This document shows positions 1 through 10,964 of a DNA stretch of 64,000 nucleotides, in pieces. Numbering within the stretch: position 1 is the first letter of the stretch; each line of letters begins with the position of its first letter. The translations under genes were made by a program, and so were the position numbers. This stretch comes from Solanum dulcamara (taxonomy: Eukaryota; Streptophyta; Magnoliopsida; Solanales; Solanaceae): assembly GCF_947179165.1 (NCBI RefSeq), contig NC_077246.1:70466421-70530420 (forward strand). The letters are read 5' to 3'. The notes beneath the pieces are model-generated. The model worked only from the letters and a program-made list of their open reading frames with translations. It was not told the origin of the DNA and made no database searches.

Positions 1-389
1 AACGAATTTATCGCATAAAGCTTATCTAATACAATTTACTCATCCTGTATAATTTGTGAGCTATTATATTAAAGCTGGATTTACTCCATGCGCACCCAAG
101 AGGTGCCGCAGGTCCCATTGTCACAAAAAAAAAAAAACTTCATAAATTACTAATCGACTATTATGTCATAGTCCAAATTCATATATATACTCAAATAAAA
201 GCTATTGAGATCAGATTAATGGTTGTCTAATTATCTATATTTTCTTTTCTTTTTATTACTCAACATAAGACCAGGCTTTTAGAGACAATGATCCATTAAT
301 AATACAAGATTCATTATTGTGGATTTGTTGAGTAAGTCAACAAGTGAACCACTTCATTAAGCCATTAACAACTCCAAGCCTCCGACTCA
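1..389. other. intergenic, nothing recognised
   Basis: AT-rich sequence with no plausible gene. It ends at the left target-site duplication of the hAT-like element that follows. Confidence 0.5.
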
Positions 390-397
390 TACTAACC

Positions 398-1079
398 GGT
401 GGCGTTTACGGGTCGGTTTGGACCAGTTATTAGTTAAAATTAAAATTAAATCAATTTAATCAATTTTTAAATTATTAAAATCAAACCAAATCAAATAAAA
501 TATACATCCATTGGTTTGGTTGTTATCCATTTTGGTTTGATTTGGTCTGGTTCGATTATTTGGATATTAACCATACACAAAAATAAAAGAACGATTAATT
601 CAAAAGAGAAAAAAAATAACAATTCATTCAAAAAGAAATAAATTATCCTCGTGCCGTTTTTGATCTTATAATTCGTATACCAGAACTTCAATTATGTTTA
701 ACTTCCTAATATATTGTTAGCTAATCCAATGTACCAAACAATATAAACTTACTGAATAATGCATAAGCGAATGATATTATTGCACAAATAAAAGACGCAT
801 CATACTTTAATTTTTTTAAATTAATGTGCTGCATTTTTGCAAAAAAAGTATTCATAAAAAATAATATATTATGTATATATAATTATGAAAAAAATTGTAT
901 ATAATTTATCGGTTCGGTTCAGTTATTTCATCATTTTTTAAAATAAAATCAAAACCAAAACAAATATTATCGGTTTTTTAAAATGTAAAACCAAACCAAA
1001 CAAAAAAATCTATTTATTTGATCTATTTGGTTTGATTTTTTCGATTTAGATCGATTTTTACTCAAACCGTGAACACCCC
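398..1079. mobile_element. non-autonomous hAT-like element, 682 bp, perfect 8 bp TSD
   Basis: The element is bounded by identical 8-mers TACTAACC at 390-397 and 1080-1087, the target-site length of hAT transposons. Its ends form an imperfect inverted repeat: GGTGGCGTTTACGG on the left, and GGGGTGTTCACGG when the right end is read in reverse complement. The interior is AT-rich, contains stretches related to 'AAACCAAA' on both sides, and has no transposase. A weak open frame at 491-691 on the minus strand lies inside it and is not a gene. The superfamily assignment rests on TSD length and termini only. Confidence 0.72.
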
Positions 1080-1087
1080 TACTAACC

Positions 1088-1516
1088 AGTACTTGTAACT
1101 TTTCATATTTTAAACATACTCATACTCGTTATTTACATCAAATTAATGAGTTTATCACTTAATCATAATTAGTTATCACTCAAACCAAAATAAATAAATA
1201 AATTAGTTATCATAAAGTACAATATGATTTGATATAAATATTGGCGTGGGTTGATTTTTCGCCCCCTAATTACGAGTCCCTTCTTTACTAGCAACTAAAA
1301 CCTTTTTCAACGCTAATACAAAATTCCTCTGGCATTTATAACAAGTACAGTGCGCTGTTTTTTTTATGATAATGTACTAGTACTGCCAAAATGACTAATT
1401 AAAAACATTAACAGAGTAGGTTTAACAAAACTAATGTCTTTAAACTTTTTTTTAATGATTTTGTGTTTTGCAACTAAACCATTCTATCAGCTCCACTTAA
1501 TGGGAAATAAACCAAA
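1088..1516. other. intergenic, upstream region of the dirigent gene
   Basis: AT-rich sequence without an ORF of note. It presumably holds distal promoter elements of the gene at 1607; no element is identified with confidence. Confidence 0.4.
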
Positions 1517-1517
1517 C

Positions 1518-1526
1518 TATTTATAC
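1518..1526 (+). promoter_or_regulatory. TATA box of the dirigent gene
   Basis: The sequence CTATTTATAC lies about 80 bases before the start codon at 1607, a normal distance for a plant TATA box with a short leader. The predicted leader is rich in CA and contains no upstream ATG. The position is an inference; no transcript data are available. Confidence 0.55.
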
Positions 1527-1606
1527 CCAATTAGCCTAAACACTTTTTTCTCATCAACACAATTTGCTTATTCTCATCAATCATTATAGCAACAAGCAAA
1601 ACAAAT

Positions 1607-2749
1607 ATGGTCAAATTTACCCAACTCTGTTCTAAAACATTCAAAGCCACCTTTTGCATTTTGCTATTAGCTCTCTCATTTGACTATGCTAATTCAGCAA
1701 GAATTCTTGATGAAGTGAGTTCAGATGAACCCGTTGTGGCTCCTGTGGTGGCCCCGGTATCCACATTGCCAAGTGGCCACTTTCCGGCCATAGTCACCCC
1801 TCCTAATTCGGACGTAACACCTGTAGTTGATGATTCTTCTGTTCCCGCAGCCAGTATGGCTCCTTCAGTTGATTCTCCTGAGCCCGCCCCTATTGTTCCA
1901 ATAGCTCCTTCAGCAGATTTACCAGCTGAACCTGAGCCTGATGTAGCCCCTGCTGCTCCAGTGGCAACAAACACTGGAGCAGCAACACCTGTTACCAATG
2001 TGGCACCAGGAGCTACCACCTCTGGTGCCACGGTGGCAAATCCTATTTTGGACCACTCCAAATTCTCGTTCTTCATGCATGACATCCTTGGTGGTACACA
2101 CCCTTCAGGGAGAGTAGTCACTGGGATTGTAGCCAGTACTGACGTCAACAATTTACCTTTCACCAAAGCCAACAACCGTGTCTTCCCAATAGACGGTGGA
2201 GTTCCCCTTAACAACATCAACAACATTGTCAATAACAATAACTACCCTTTCCTAGCAGGGCTAAATGGACAACAACAATCCAACACCGTCCTCCAAAACA
2301 CAGGCAACAATGACATTGTCAATAGCGGTGACAGCCAACCTTTTGTCACAGCAGGACAACTTCCTAGTGGCCTTACCCTTCAACAACTCATGTTCGGATC
2401 CATAACTGTCGTGGACAACGAAATAACTCAAGGACATGAACTGGGATCATCAATACTTGGTAAAGCACAAGGATTTTACCTAACAAGCTCGTCCGATGGG
2501 ACGAGCCATACACTAGCTTTAACAACTCTATTCCATGGAGAACATGAACATGAAGTTGATGACACCATTAGTTTTTTCGGAATTCACAGGACCGCCACGC
2601 CAATTTCACACATTGCCATCATTGGAGGTACTGGAAAATATGAAAATTCAAAAGGGTATGCAACAATTGAGACTATGCCTTATGTTGATCAACATACAAC
2701 TGATGGTGTTGAAACAATTACACATTTTACTGTGTACATTACCCCTTAA
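1607..2749 (+). CDS. dirigent protein, long ESB1/DIR10-like type
   Basis: A 380-residue single-exon protein. Residues 1-30 form a signal peptide (basic start, hydrophobic core ending near 'YANSARILDE'), so the product is secreted to the wall. Residues 35-145 are a low-complexity stretch rich in Pro, Ala, Val and Ser, with many 'APV' and 'VAP' repeats. The dirigent domain starts near residue 148 with 'FSFFMHDILGG' and runs to the end, including 'GKAQGFYL', 'GGTGKYENSKGYATIET' and 'HFTVYITP'. The N-rich segment in the middle of the domain is typical of the ESB1/DIR10 subgroup. In Arabidopsis ESB1 localises to the Casparian strip and is needed for correct lignin deposition; that role is inferred by family. 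Dirigent proteins bind radicals and guide coupling rather than catalyse oxidation. The start is the first ATG after the TATA box and gives a good signal peptide. It is intact and has no introns, as usual for the family. Confidence 0.9.
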   Translation: MVKFTQLCSKTFKATFCILLLALSFDYANSARILDEVSSDEPVVAPVVAPVSTLPSGHFPAIVTPPNSDVTPVVDDSSVPAASMAPSVDSPEPAPIVPIAPSADLPAEPEPDVAPAAPVATNTGAATPVTNVAPGATTSGATVANPILDHSKFSFFMHDILGGTHPSGRVVTGIVASTDVNNLPFTKANNRVFPIDGGVPLNNINNIVNNNNYPFLAGLNGQQQSNTVLQNTGNNDIVNSGDSQPFVTAGQLPSGLTLQQLMFGSITVVDNEITQGHELGSSILGKAQGFYLTSSSDGTSHTLALTTLFHGEHEHEVDDTISFFGIHRTATPISHIAIIGGTGKYENSKGYATIETMPYVDQHTTDGVETITHFTVYITP

Positions 2750-2849
2750 AACTTAAGTGTTTTTATTTAATTTTTCACTATGTTTGGTTTTATGTTTTTG
2801 TAATTCTTCACTTTATTGTAATGGCATGGTTAAATATTCTGATTAATGT

Positions 2850-2854
<5 letters not shown>

Positions 2855-2885
<31 letters not shown>
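2855..2885. repeat. (TA)n microsatellite
   Basis: About 15 TA units just downstream of the dirigent gene. Confidence 0.9.
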
Positions 2886-2889
<4 letters not shown>

Positions 2890-3534
2890 GATTTTTTGTT
2901 TTTTGTGTGTCACAAATATACCTTAATTATTATTTTAACTCACAACCAAAAAGAAGGATGTATAACAGTTATAGATCATTTTGAATTCATAGTGATAGTT
3001 ATGGATTCTGCATAATTCATTAACCTTGGTTTAAACTTATATTTGTACTAAAAAAACATGTAATATGTATAAATAATTTATTCAGAACTTAATAAGAAAA
3101 AAGAATTCTGGTTCAAAACGCTAATAAACTAAGCTACATTTGGATATAGAATTAATTGAAACTTGAAAAAAAATGAAAAATAATTTTCGGAAGTTGAAAT
3201 TATGTTTGAACAAACATGAAAACAAAAGTTATGTTTTGCGAGTGGAACCAGTTTTTGGAACTATGAAATAATAGTTCAAAAACTGATCAAATTCCATGAA
3301 CAATAATGTTTTCAATTTTCTTCCTTTTTGAAAAAAAAAAAAACTTTCAAAATTTATCGCAAATGATAGTTTAAATTCTAGATCTGGAACATTTGAATGA
3401 AAGCTATGCTGGATTTTTTTTATGTTTTCATATTATATGACCCTTGTTGATTTGATACACCCCCTTAAGTATAAGATCAATGGCATAGACATATATAGCT
3501 CAGAGTGGCAAGTCGGGCACCCTTCGTCAAAAAT

Positions 3535-3586
<52 letters not shown>
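3535..3586. repeat. (TA)n microsatellite
   Basis: About 25 TA units in intergenic sequence. Confidence 0.9.
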
Positions 3587-3590
<4 letters not shown>

Positions 3591-4153
3591 GTACAAAGTA
3601 TATAAGTCAAAATTTATTTTTCATACATATATATTAAATCTTGAACACTCTTGATAAAATTTCTGATTTTTCCACTATATCGGATATACCCTTTCTATTA
3701 TTGGACATCTGCTATCAACCATTAATATAAGTATCGGATAAATATGTTCACCAAAACTTAAACATAAAGAAATCACGTAGTAATTTTGCTTTGCTAAAAT
3801 TGAAATCTGAAATTTCACAATTCTAAACCAACGTCATTTACCACTGAACCGCAATTTTAGATGCAACGTTTTTGGACCTATAGCCCATCATCAAACGAAT
3901 TTCAAATTGGGCACCACTAGACCTAGGAAACTAACTAAAAATTGGACAATTAGTTGAATTGTGACAACACTATTTACAAACAACGTTGGTTTGTGATAAG
4001 TAATCACATACTTCCAAACAATACATGCACAAGTTTAGAAAAATGACTAATGAACCCATGTATATTTGATCAATCAGACACACGTCGAAATCTAATTGGC
4101 TTGTAATATAGGTGAGTAGATAATTTAGTGCAATAGGAGAATGAAACATAGGT

Positions 4154-4328
4154 CACTACTAAAAAAACTAAAATTAACTACAAACTTCGTCATTTGTCCA
4201 TTATTATTTTGCTCGTAATTAACTAATAAAACTTTGTCACTAATTCATCGCTGAATAAAATTAGCAACGAATTTTATTGTTTAGCTATAAAATTTATCTA
4301 TCGCTAAATCCAATTTTTTTTTGTAGTG
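4154..4328. mobile_element. CACTA-like MITE present only in the left arm
   Basis: Starts CACTACTAAAAAAAC and ends TTTTTTTTGTAGTG, matching the CACTAC...GTAGTG termini of CACTA elements. About 175 bp, non-coding. The corresponding place in the other arm (near 11320) is an empty site, so it inserted after the duplication. No clean 3 bp target duplication is visible. Confidence 0.6.
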
Positions 4329-4604
4329 ATGTTCATTTTTGGATAGATAATAGTCACATGCAAAATCTACTCCAATCCTCTCTCCACCATATATCATTTA
4401 TCTCTCACGTGGGTCTCCCTACCCCACTCTTCTAATTTTCTAAAGTCATTTTTATTTATTCACTCACTCACTTACTACATGTCCAAGATAAAAAAAAAAA
4501 TAAGGAAAAGAATCGACGAAATGAATGTTCTATAATATTTTGCAATATTGATCTAGGTAGCTTGTGTTGGTGATCATCAAGATAAGATATAGTAAATCTA
4601 TATC

Positions 4605-6149
4605 ATGAGTACTGATGATTCTTCTTCATACATACACATGGTAAATTAAAATATGTATGGTCCACTCATTATTTGTTTTGTGATATGTATGTATATATAG
4701 TTCAAAGAACTTGTGCTATTTATAGCACTATCATATCACATCAATCAGATATATCTTCTTTTGTCTTTTTTTGAATTTTCATTTATTCAGTGTCTGGTAC
4801 TGCTTTGGGACCTCAACTAACATATAGTGGACGTAAAGATTTTTATTCTATGATCATCACTCGAGTTTTGACCGTTGAACTCATTACATTATCTGAGTTT
4901 TGAGTTCATGGTTCAATATTTTCAGCAATTCCAATATTTCAAATGAACCATATTTATACTACTACTACTATTAGATTCGCCCTTACCAACTAATTTGGAT
5001 ATGCACCGTGTAAGGTCCATTAGCGCTCACTAGCCACTAGATTTTTCTTCATTCTTAAGGTTAGAATTTGAGATCTGATTAAGGAGGAAAGGGTTGGATC
5101 TTATCCATTCCACCACCCAATCTTGATGAACATTGCAAATTAAAATGACTGTTTTATTTTCTATGCTTAATATATTGCTTACTAACTTGTTAACCCTAAT
5201 TTAGGTGCAGCACCTAATAAAAAAGTGCTTGATTTACAAAATGACAAAAGAAGAGTGCATGGAGTCACTATCTAAGCATGCAAACATCAGACCTGTAATC
5301 ACTGGTACTGATTAGTTTTACTCTTTTAATTAATCTTTTTTCTCCTGTACTCTAGAGCTATTAGTGTTTAAGTTCTATACACTAACTATACATAATATTT
5401 TACACAATCAGATTAAAATAGAGTAAATAACTATGATATATTCAGTAATTAGCTTATGCATGCATGCGAATTTCAGTTTGAAGGTTTTAAAACACATACA
5501 CATATTATAATCGCGCCGACCCTGCTGACTTTAGATTCACATGAGTCATATTCCAATATGTAAGAAGGGTCTAATTATCGGGAGTCGGAATTTTCACTAA
5601 AATATAAAAATTTAAAAGAATTAATCATTACTATATAAAGTTACATTAAAAAAAAAGTTGGCCTTTATATATACCATATAATTTTTATGGGAATCCGGAT
5701 GAATTCCTTGTGCCCTAGTTCCGCCCCTTGTGTACTAGTATAAAATAGTAGCTACGATGTACTACTAAGAATTTATATTTTTTTATTAGAAAATCGTACA
5801 AATTCAAATTTAGAACTTAATAATTTCAAAAGACTAGAATCTAGAATTCATAAACTTTAGTGGAATTATAGCCTATTTTACGATGCACGTGAACTTATGT
5901 TCTTTCCGCTAAACTATATATTTTATATACATAATTAAACTTTAAATTCTGAATTCATCTCTGATCATATACCATCCGTTTATATGTTTCAGTGTGGAAG
6001 GAGTTAGAGAAAGAGAACAAAGAGTTCTTCGAGGAATACAAAGAATCACAAAATAAAGATCGTATGACAGAGGAAGAAATGAGTGCTATGACACAAAATA
6101 ATATTAGATTCCAAAGAACCAGGTTCTTCCAAGGCATCAGACGAAAAAA

Positions 6150-6181
<32 letters not shown>

Positions 6182-6243
6182 CATCAACAACATATATTAT
6201 AATAAATAATGTACGTGATAGCGATCTAACCTTTGAGTTTTGA
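4605..6243 (+). pseudogene. plant protein 1589 (TIGR01589-like) gene, decayed copy A
   Basis: Three exons can be read: 4605-4640 (starting 'MSTDDSSSYIHM'), 5205-5304 or 5310, and 5993-6243. The middle exon encodes 'VQHLIKKCLIYKM' and 'EECMESLSKHANI'; exon 3 opens with 'VWKELEKENKEFFEEY'. This is the core of a small plant-specific family of unknown function. Compared with copy B (9305-10964, minus) it is damaged in two ways. The intron-2 donor GT at 5311 has become AT, although a GT six bases upstream (5305) would still splice in frame and drop two codons. A net 2-base loss near 6095-6105 then shifts the frame, so the conserved C-terminus is replaced by an unrelated tail with a poly-Ile run encoded by an ATA microsatellite. 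I call it a pseudogene or a gene with an altered C-terminus; transcript data would decide. Confidence 0.68.
6147..6178. repeat. (ATA)n microsatellite inside copy A exon 3
   Basis: About ten ATA/AAT units. They supply the poly-Ile run in the shifted frame of copy A. Copy B has only a short ATT/AAT run, located just after its stop codon. Confidence 0.85.
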
Positions 6244-6580
6244 TAATTGATAAATGTGTAAAAAAAAATTACGCTATTATTATTATTAGTGTATTTTAAG
6301 CTGGTCCAATATATATTGCGGTTTACTAATATTATTTATTTTGAATAATTACTTGTAATTATCTTTTAAATGCGAGACAAGACAGACTCGAAACGTATAT
6401 AGTATTACCAATATAGTATCGTACTATGCTGTATATCCTTTTCTGGCTATACTAAATATACTTGTTGGTTCTGCTCCAAACATCCCATTTTAGTAAATTT
6501 ATTAATCTAAGTTTTATTTTATTTTTATGAATTCTTAAATTTTGTGTCAAGTAAAACTAACTAAATAAATTGAAACAAAG

Positions 6581-7508
6581 TACGGGTGGCAAAAAGGGTG
6601 GGGTGGGCAGTTGTGACTTCAACCCGTCTCCCCCCACATAACCTGATCCGCCCTGCTCTGCATACCCTGCATAAACCGATCTCCACATAATTTATTATTT
6701 CATCATTATTATTTTTTTTAAGAAAAATATTTTTAAATTTTCATAACTATCTTAGTACTAAGATTTTTTTTAAGGATGATGTGTTTTACTATGAATTTTT
6801 TTACCTTTTTTTCAGAGTTGAACTCCGAAAAATACGTTTGATCATAATATTTTAAAATTCTAGAAATTTTAAGAATTTGAAAAATAACAAAAAGGTGTGT
6901 TTTAAATTTTTTTGATTCCACATTATTTACAAAAAATAAAAAACAACTACGATTTATATTCATGATCAAACGCTATAATTTTCTATTTTCAAATATTATT
7001 TTCACCTTAAAAATAAAAGCTAATTTTTTTTATTAAAAAATTCATAACGAAACATTACTAGACTATCTCACAAAAATTGTTTCAAGAACTTGATTTAGTC
7101 TACGTTTGTCACAACTTATAATCGTGCAAGAAAAAAAGTTCAAAAATACCCAAACAAAATCAAGAAAAAGCACAGATACTTAAACCTAATTAAGAAACAA
7201 GAAAACCACAATCAAATAATTATCTCTATAATATCCACCAATTAAAATCCTAGTCAATCCTCAGAAACACCCAAATGGAACAATTTACATTCTTCTTAGA
7301 AGAAAAATTCTTTATTTCAATTGTATGTCACTGCACATTGTATGATTATGTATTAGTTGACCTATAAGATTTCAATTGTATTATTATTATGTTTTTATTT
7401 TTTTTGTTTAAACCCCCATAAATTCGCAATCCATTTCGTTATCACATTATTTAAAAAATAATATTTTTAAACTCGCCTTAAATCTACCCCGCCCTATTGT
7501 CATCTCTA
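6581..7508. mobile_element. hAT-like non-autonomous element in the spacer of the inverted duplication
   Basis: The left end is TACGGGTGGCAAAAAGGG followed by G-rich sequence; the right end, in reverse complement, is TAGAGATGACAATAGGGC. The same terminal style appears in the better-preserved element at 50447-50979. About 930 bp with no transposase frame. A target duplication is not convincing here, so the outer borders are tentative. A weak open frame at 6733-6969 lies inside and is not considered coding. Confidence 0.5.
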
Positions 7509-8629
7509 CGGAGAAGTACGTTTTTTGAAAGTCTGCCCCCGATAGCGACGTAAGCTAAGTAATCTCCACTTTATTAGGCTTCATTTATTGCTATAAAACA
7601 TTGAATATTCATAAATCAAGCACGCTACAAGACAGATATACAGCCAAATACATACATGATACATCATCATCAATAACGGCCAGGAGCAGGTACCTCTTTG
7701 ACGACGCGCCTAGTTTATATCAATGAATTTTAATGTTTATGTTTTAATGGTGATTTATGATTTTTTTTCTAAGGCTAAAAGTAAACACCTCTTCATTAAC
7801 GTGTCTACTTATTATGTTGAGGAAATTTTTTGAACTTCGATGTCTATGTTTTAAAATTGATTTATACATACTTTTCCGCTCATAGTTTAGTCCCATATCA
7901 ATATTTGCCAAATAAATTGGACTTTAACATGGATAAAATGTTGATAATGTCATTAAGCATTTATCAAAAAAGAAAATGTGTCAATTATTTGAAATTGATT
8001 AAAAAGAACTATGTGTCACATAATTTGAAGACATAAAAGTACATAAATCACTTTTAATATGATTTGTTGGCACTCCTTACGTCCATTTTTACTTGAACAT
8101 TATACTACTATTTATGAATGTCCAATAATATTTGTCCAGTTTATAAAATCAATGAATAATTTACGATGATATGTCTATTTTATTCTTGCTATTAAATACT
8201 ATTCATTTTTCAATGTTTAGATGATTTGTATTTAATAAGGGTGATTTGGTAAAATTACTTCTATCATTTACTACTTCTTAATCCATGTGCCAAGTCAATT
8301 GTTGGACAACTATTATTGGACCAACTCTTATACTTCCAATCTCGAGACGTGTCTAAAATTTATATTTTACATATTCAAATTCATAATTCTACTGCTTTCA
8401 TTAAATTTACTAGGTTTAGGATCAATTATTTATACATATTTAATAAAAAAATTAACTCAATATATATACAAAGCCTAATTAATTAAGCCAAAATCTATCC
8501 AATCCATTGGATACGGCTTGATTCAATCCTATATATGACCATACAACAACCATTTAATTTCTTTTAAGGTTTTGGTGATTTGGCCTTGTCAACACCAACT
8601 TGTGACACATACATACAAATAAATTTACT
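7509..8629. other. rest of the spacer between the inverted arms
   Basis: AT-rich sequence with no recognisable gene. A fragment near 8070-8290 resembles degraded Stowaway-type sequence. The short open frames here have no family features. Confidence 0.45.
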
Positions 8630-8693
8630 CAAGTGGGATGTTTGGAGCAAAACCGACAAGTATATATGGTACACCCCGAAAAGGACAGTAGAG

Positions 8694-9041
8694 TGTAAAG
8701 AAACATATTTCAAATCTAATAGCCTCAAAAGTTAACTTATGAGAAAGAAAAATTGTTCAAATCCATATAAAAATAGTACTCATCTCATTAATTATTGATG
8801 TGAGACTTTTTTCACTATTCAATATCCCACCTCATGCTCAAGGTTGAACATGTGAAGCTTGAGCAATTTAATTAATTTGAGGGCCCAATATGCTCTTATA
8901 CCATGTAAAAAAATGAATTTTTTGGCTAATTCAGCCTAAAAGCTAGGTTATGAGGCGAGAATTGCCCAAATTCATATAAAAAAACTACACATCTCATTAA
9001 CTATCAATGTAAAACTTTATTTCACTGTTCCTCACATACTA
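8694..9041 (-). mobile_element. TRIM-like miniature LTR retrotransposon
   Basis: Two direct repeats of about 130 bp lie at 8694-8825 and 8904-9035; both begin TGTAAA and share a block containing 'CTCATTAA' and 'TTTCACT'. Directly before the second copy is GCTCTTATACCA (8892-8903), close to the complement of the usual tRNA-Met primer site TGGTATCAGAGC. This places the element on the minus strand. There is no coding capacity. The left arm of the duplication (near 6425) lacks this segment. Confidence 0.6.
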
Positions 9042-9304
9042 GTACGACTACTATATATGCCCACATTTTCCAATGAAGTAGGAACGACATTGGTAGGTGT
9101 GAGCCTGTCTATTACACTTAAAAGATAATTACAAGTAATTATTCATGATAAGTAATATTATTATTATTAATATTAATAAATTGCAATATATTGGACCAAA
9201 ATTAAAATACACTAATAAGATAAAAATGCTTTACACATTTTATGAGAACTCAAAGGTTAGATCGCTATCGCGTACGTAAATTGTTATAATATATGCTATT
9301 ATTA

Positions 9305-10964
9305 TTATTCCTTGTCTGATTCCTTGGAAGGACCTGGTTCTTTTGAATCTAATATCATTTTCTGTATCATAGCACTCGTCTCTTCCTCTGTCATACGATC
9401 TTTGTTATTTTGTGATTCTTTATATGACTCGAAAAACTCTTTGTTCTCTTTCTCCAACTCTTTCCACACTGCAAAATAGTATAAACCGTATTAGAGGTGG
9501 ATTTAGGATTTCTATAGCATGGGTATATTATTAATATGGAAATTGATTCTTGTTTTTCTAGGTAAATAACTCAGTATTCGACCAAGCAGATAATATTATA
9601 TCAATTCTAGAAAATATGTAGCAAAAAAACATGGGTTCACGTGCACCATAAAATAAGGTATAAATTAAATCCGCCCCTTTAGTATCACGATGAAATTCAA
9701 AATTTAGAGTTTATGAATTCTAGTCCTTTGTAATTATCAGATTCTAAATTTATAATTTGTACCTATTAAATGAATTTTCTAAAAACGTATACGAGTTTTG
9801 AGTAGTCCTTCAACTAGTTCGTATTTTTACTTCTTCAAATTTTAAATTTCTGAGTGAAAATTCGGTCTCTGTCATGGCGGACCATGATGATGAGGTCAGT
9901 CGTGAATATTGGAGATGATTCATGTGTTTTAAGACCTTCAAACTGAATTGCGCATGCATGCATAAGGTAATTAATGAGTATCATAGTAATTATTTAACTA
10001 GTTATAATAGTATGCTATTTGCTCTATTTTAGTCAGATCGTGTAAAAATATTATACATCGTTAGTATATAGAACTTAAATTTTAGTATACTATAACAAAA
10101 GAGATATTTAGTGTGGCAATATATTTTCCTTTTAACGGAAATATTTATTGTCGAAAAAATATTTAGCAGTAATTGAGTTAATTTATGTCATTACATTCAA
10201 AGTTGCTAAAGTCTTTAGCGACATACATATAGAGTAGTGTTAATTATAAATATCTAAATTTACTATTGCCGCTAAATATAATATAGAGACAATTATATTA
10301 TTGTCACTAAATCGTTTATTTTATTTTGTTGTAGTGATATCTATAACGAGGAGAAAAAAATTTAAAAGAGTAAAACTAACCAGTAGCAGTGATTACAGGT
10401 TTGATGTTTGCATGCTTAGATAGTGCCTCCATGCACTCTTCTTTTGTCATTTGGAAAATCAGGCACTTCTCTATCAGGTGATGCACCTAAAATTATGGTT
10501 AATAGGTTAGTAAGAGTATTTTGTAGTTTTCATCAAGAATTATAGCGGAATGGATAATATCTCTTCACCCTTAACAAAAAATCTCATATTCATAAGCCCT
10601 AATAATTAAGAGTGAGAAAAATCCTACTAGTTAGGGATCACGTGAATGGGTCTTACACGACACGCATCCAGGCATGGACAAATCTAACCGTGAACTCAAA
10701 ACTCCGACAAGGTGATGATTGAATTCAGACGTGATCGGAACCCAAAATCTTGAAGACAGCTATGTAATTAGTTGGTGTCCTAAAGCAGATACTTTTTACA
10801 CTGAATAAATGAGAATTCGAAAAAAGGAAGATATATTGATTCATATGATATAATACATAGTGTTATAAATAACACAAGTTCTTTGAACTATACATAATAA
10901 GTGGATCATAGATATTTTAGTTTACCAAGTGGATGTATGATGCAGATGAATGATCAGTACTCAT
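9305..10964 (-). CDS. plant protein 1589 (TIGR01589-like) small protein, copy B
   Basis: Three exons on the minus strand: 10964-10926, 10486-10381 and 9468-9305, together 309 bases or 102 residues. All four splice sites are GT/AG. Exon 1 reads 'MSTDHSSASYIHL'; exon 2 gives 'VHHLIEKCLIFQM', 'EECMEALSKHANIKPVITA'; exon 3 gives 'VWKELEKENKEFFESY' and an acidic tail ending 'SKESDKE'. The order 'LIEKCL', then a Met-x-x-Glu helix, then 'VWKELEKENKEFF' is the hallmark of the plant-only family known as plant protein 1589. Its biochemical role is unknown. It has no signal peptide or membrane segment and is probably soluble and mostly helical. The gene faces copy A (4605-6243) across a spacer, within an inverted duplication. 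The start codon is chosen because the same ATG and exon 1 frame are conserved in copy A. This copy looks intact. Confidence 0.72.
10088..10336. mobile_element. CACTA-type MITE in intron 2 of copy B
   Basis: In the gene's orientation it starts CACTACAACAAAA, and its other end is the near-complement TTTTGTTATAGTA. Length about 249 bp, with internal 'TTTAGCGAC'-like segments and no coding. The equivalent intron of copy A does not contain it. Superfamily assignment rests on termini only. Confidence 0.55.

Larger units (their letters stand above)
2750..4604. other. intergenic with TA microsatellites and left edge of inverted duplication
   Basis: Contains the 3' flank of the dirigent gene and two TA-dinucleotide tracts. 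The left boundary of the inverted duplication falls at about 3960. A CACTA-like MITE at 4154-4328 and the upstream region of the small gene at 4605 follow. No other gene is seen. Confidence 0.5.
3960..6500 (+). repeat. left arm of a large inverted duplication
   Basis: Read in reverse complement, the segment at about 8630-11540 matches this arm block by block. Anchors include the region around 4000-4150 with 11335-11523, the promoter block at 4340-4460 with 11150-11250, the coding exons, and the block around 6440-6490 with 8635-8690. The match is clearly diverged, with many substitutions and small indels. Boundaries are approximate because similarity fades at the outer edge. Confidence 0.85.

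Noticed and set aside
491..691. 66-codon minus-strand frame
   Set aside because: Lies wholly inside the hAT-like element at 398-1079 and is hydrophobic low-complexity sequence from AT-rich DNA.
1684..2238. Long minus-strand frame opposite the dirigent gene
   Set aside because: A shadow of the Pro/Ala-rich coding strand, with low-complexity content and no family features.
4680..4700. TATA-like GTATATATAG first taken as the promoter of copy A
   Set aside because: It lies in intron 1 once exon 1 (4605-4640) is placed by comparison with copy B.
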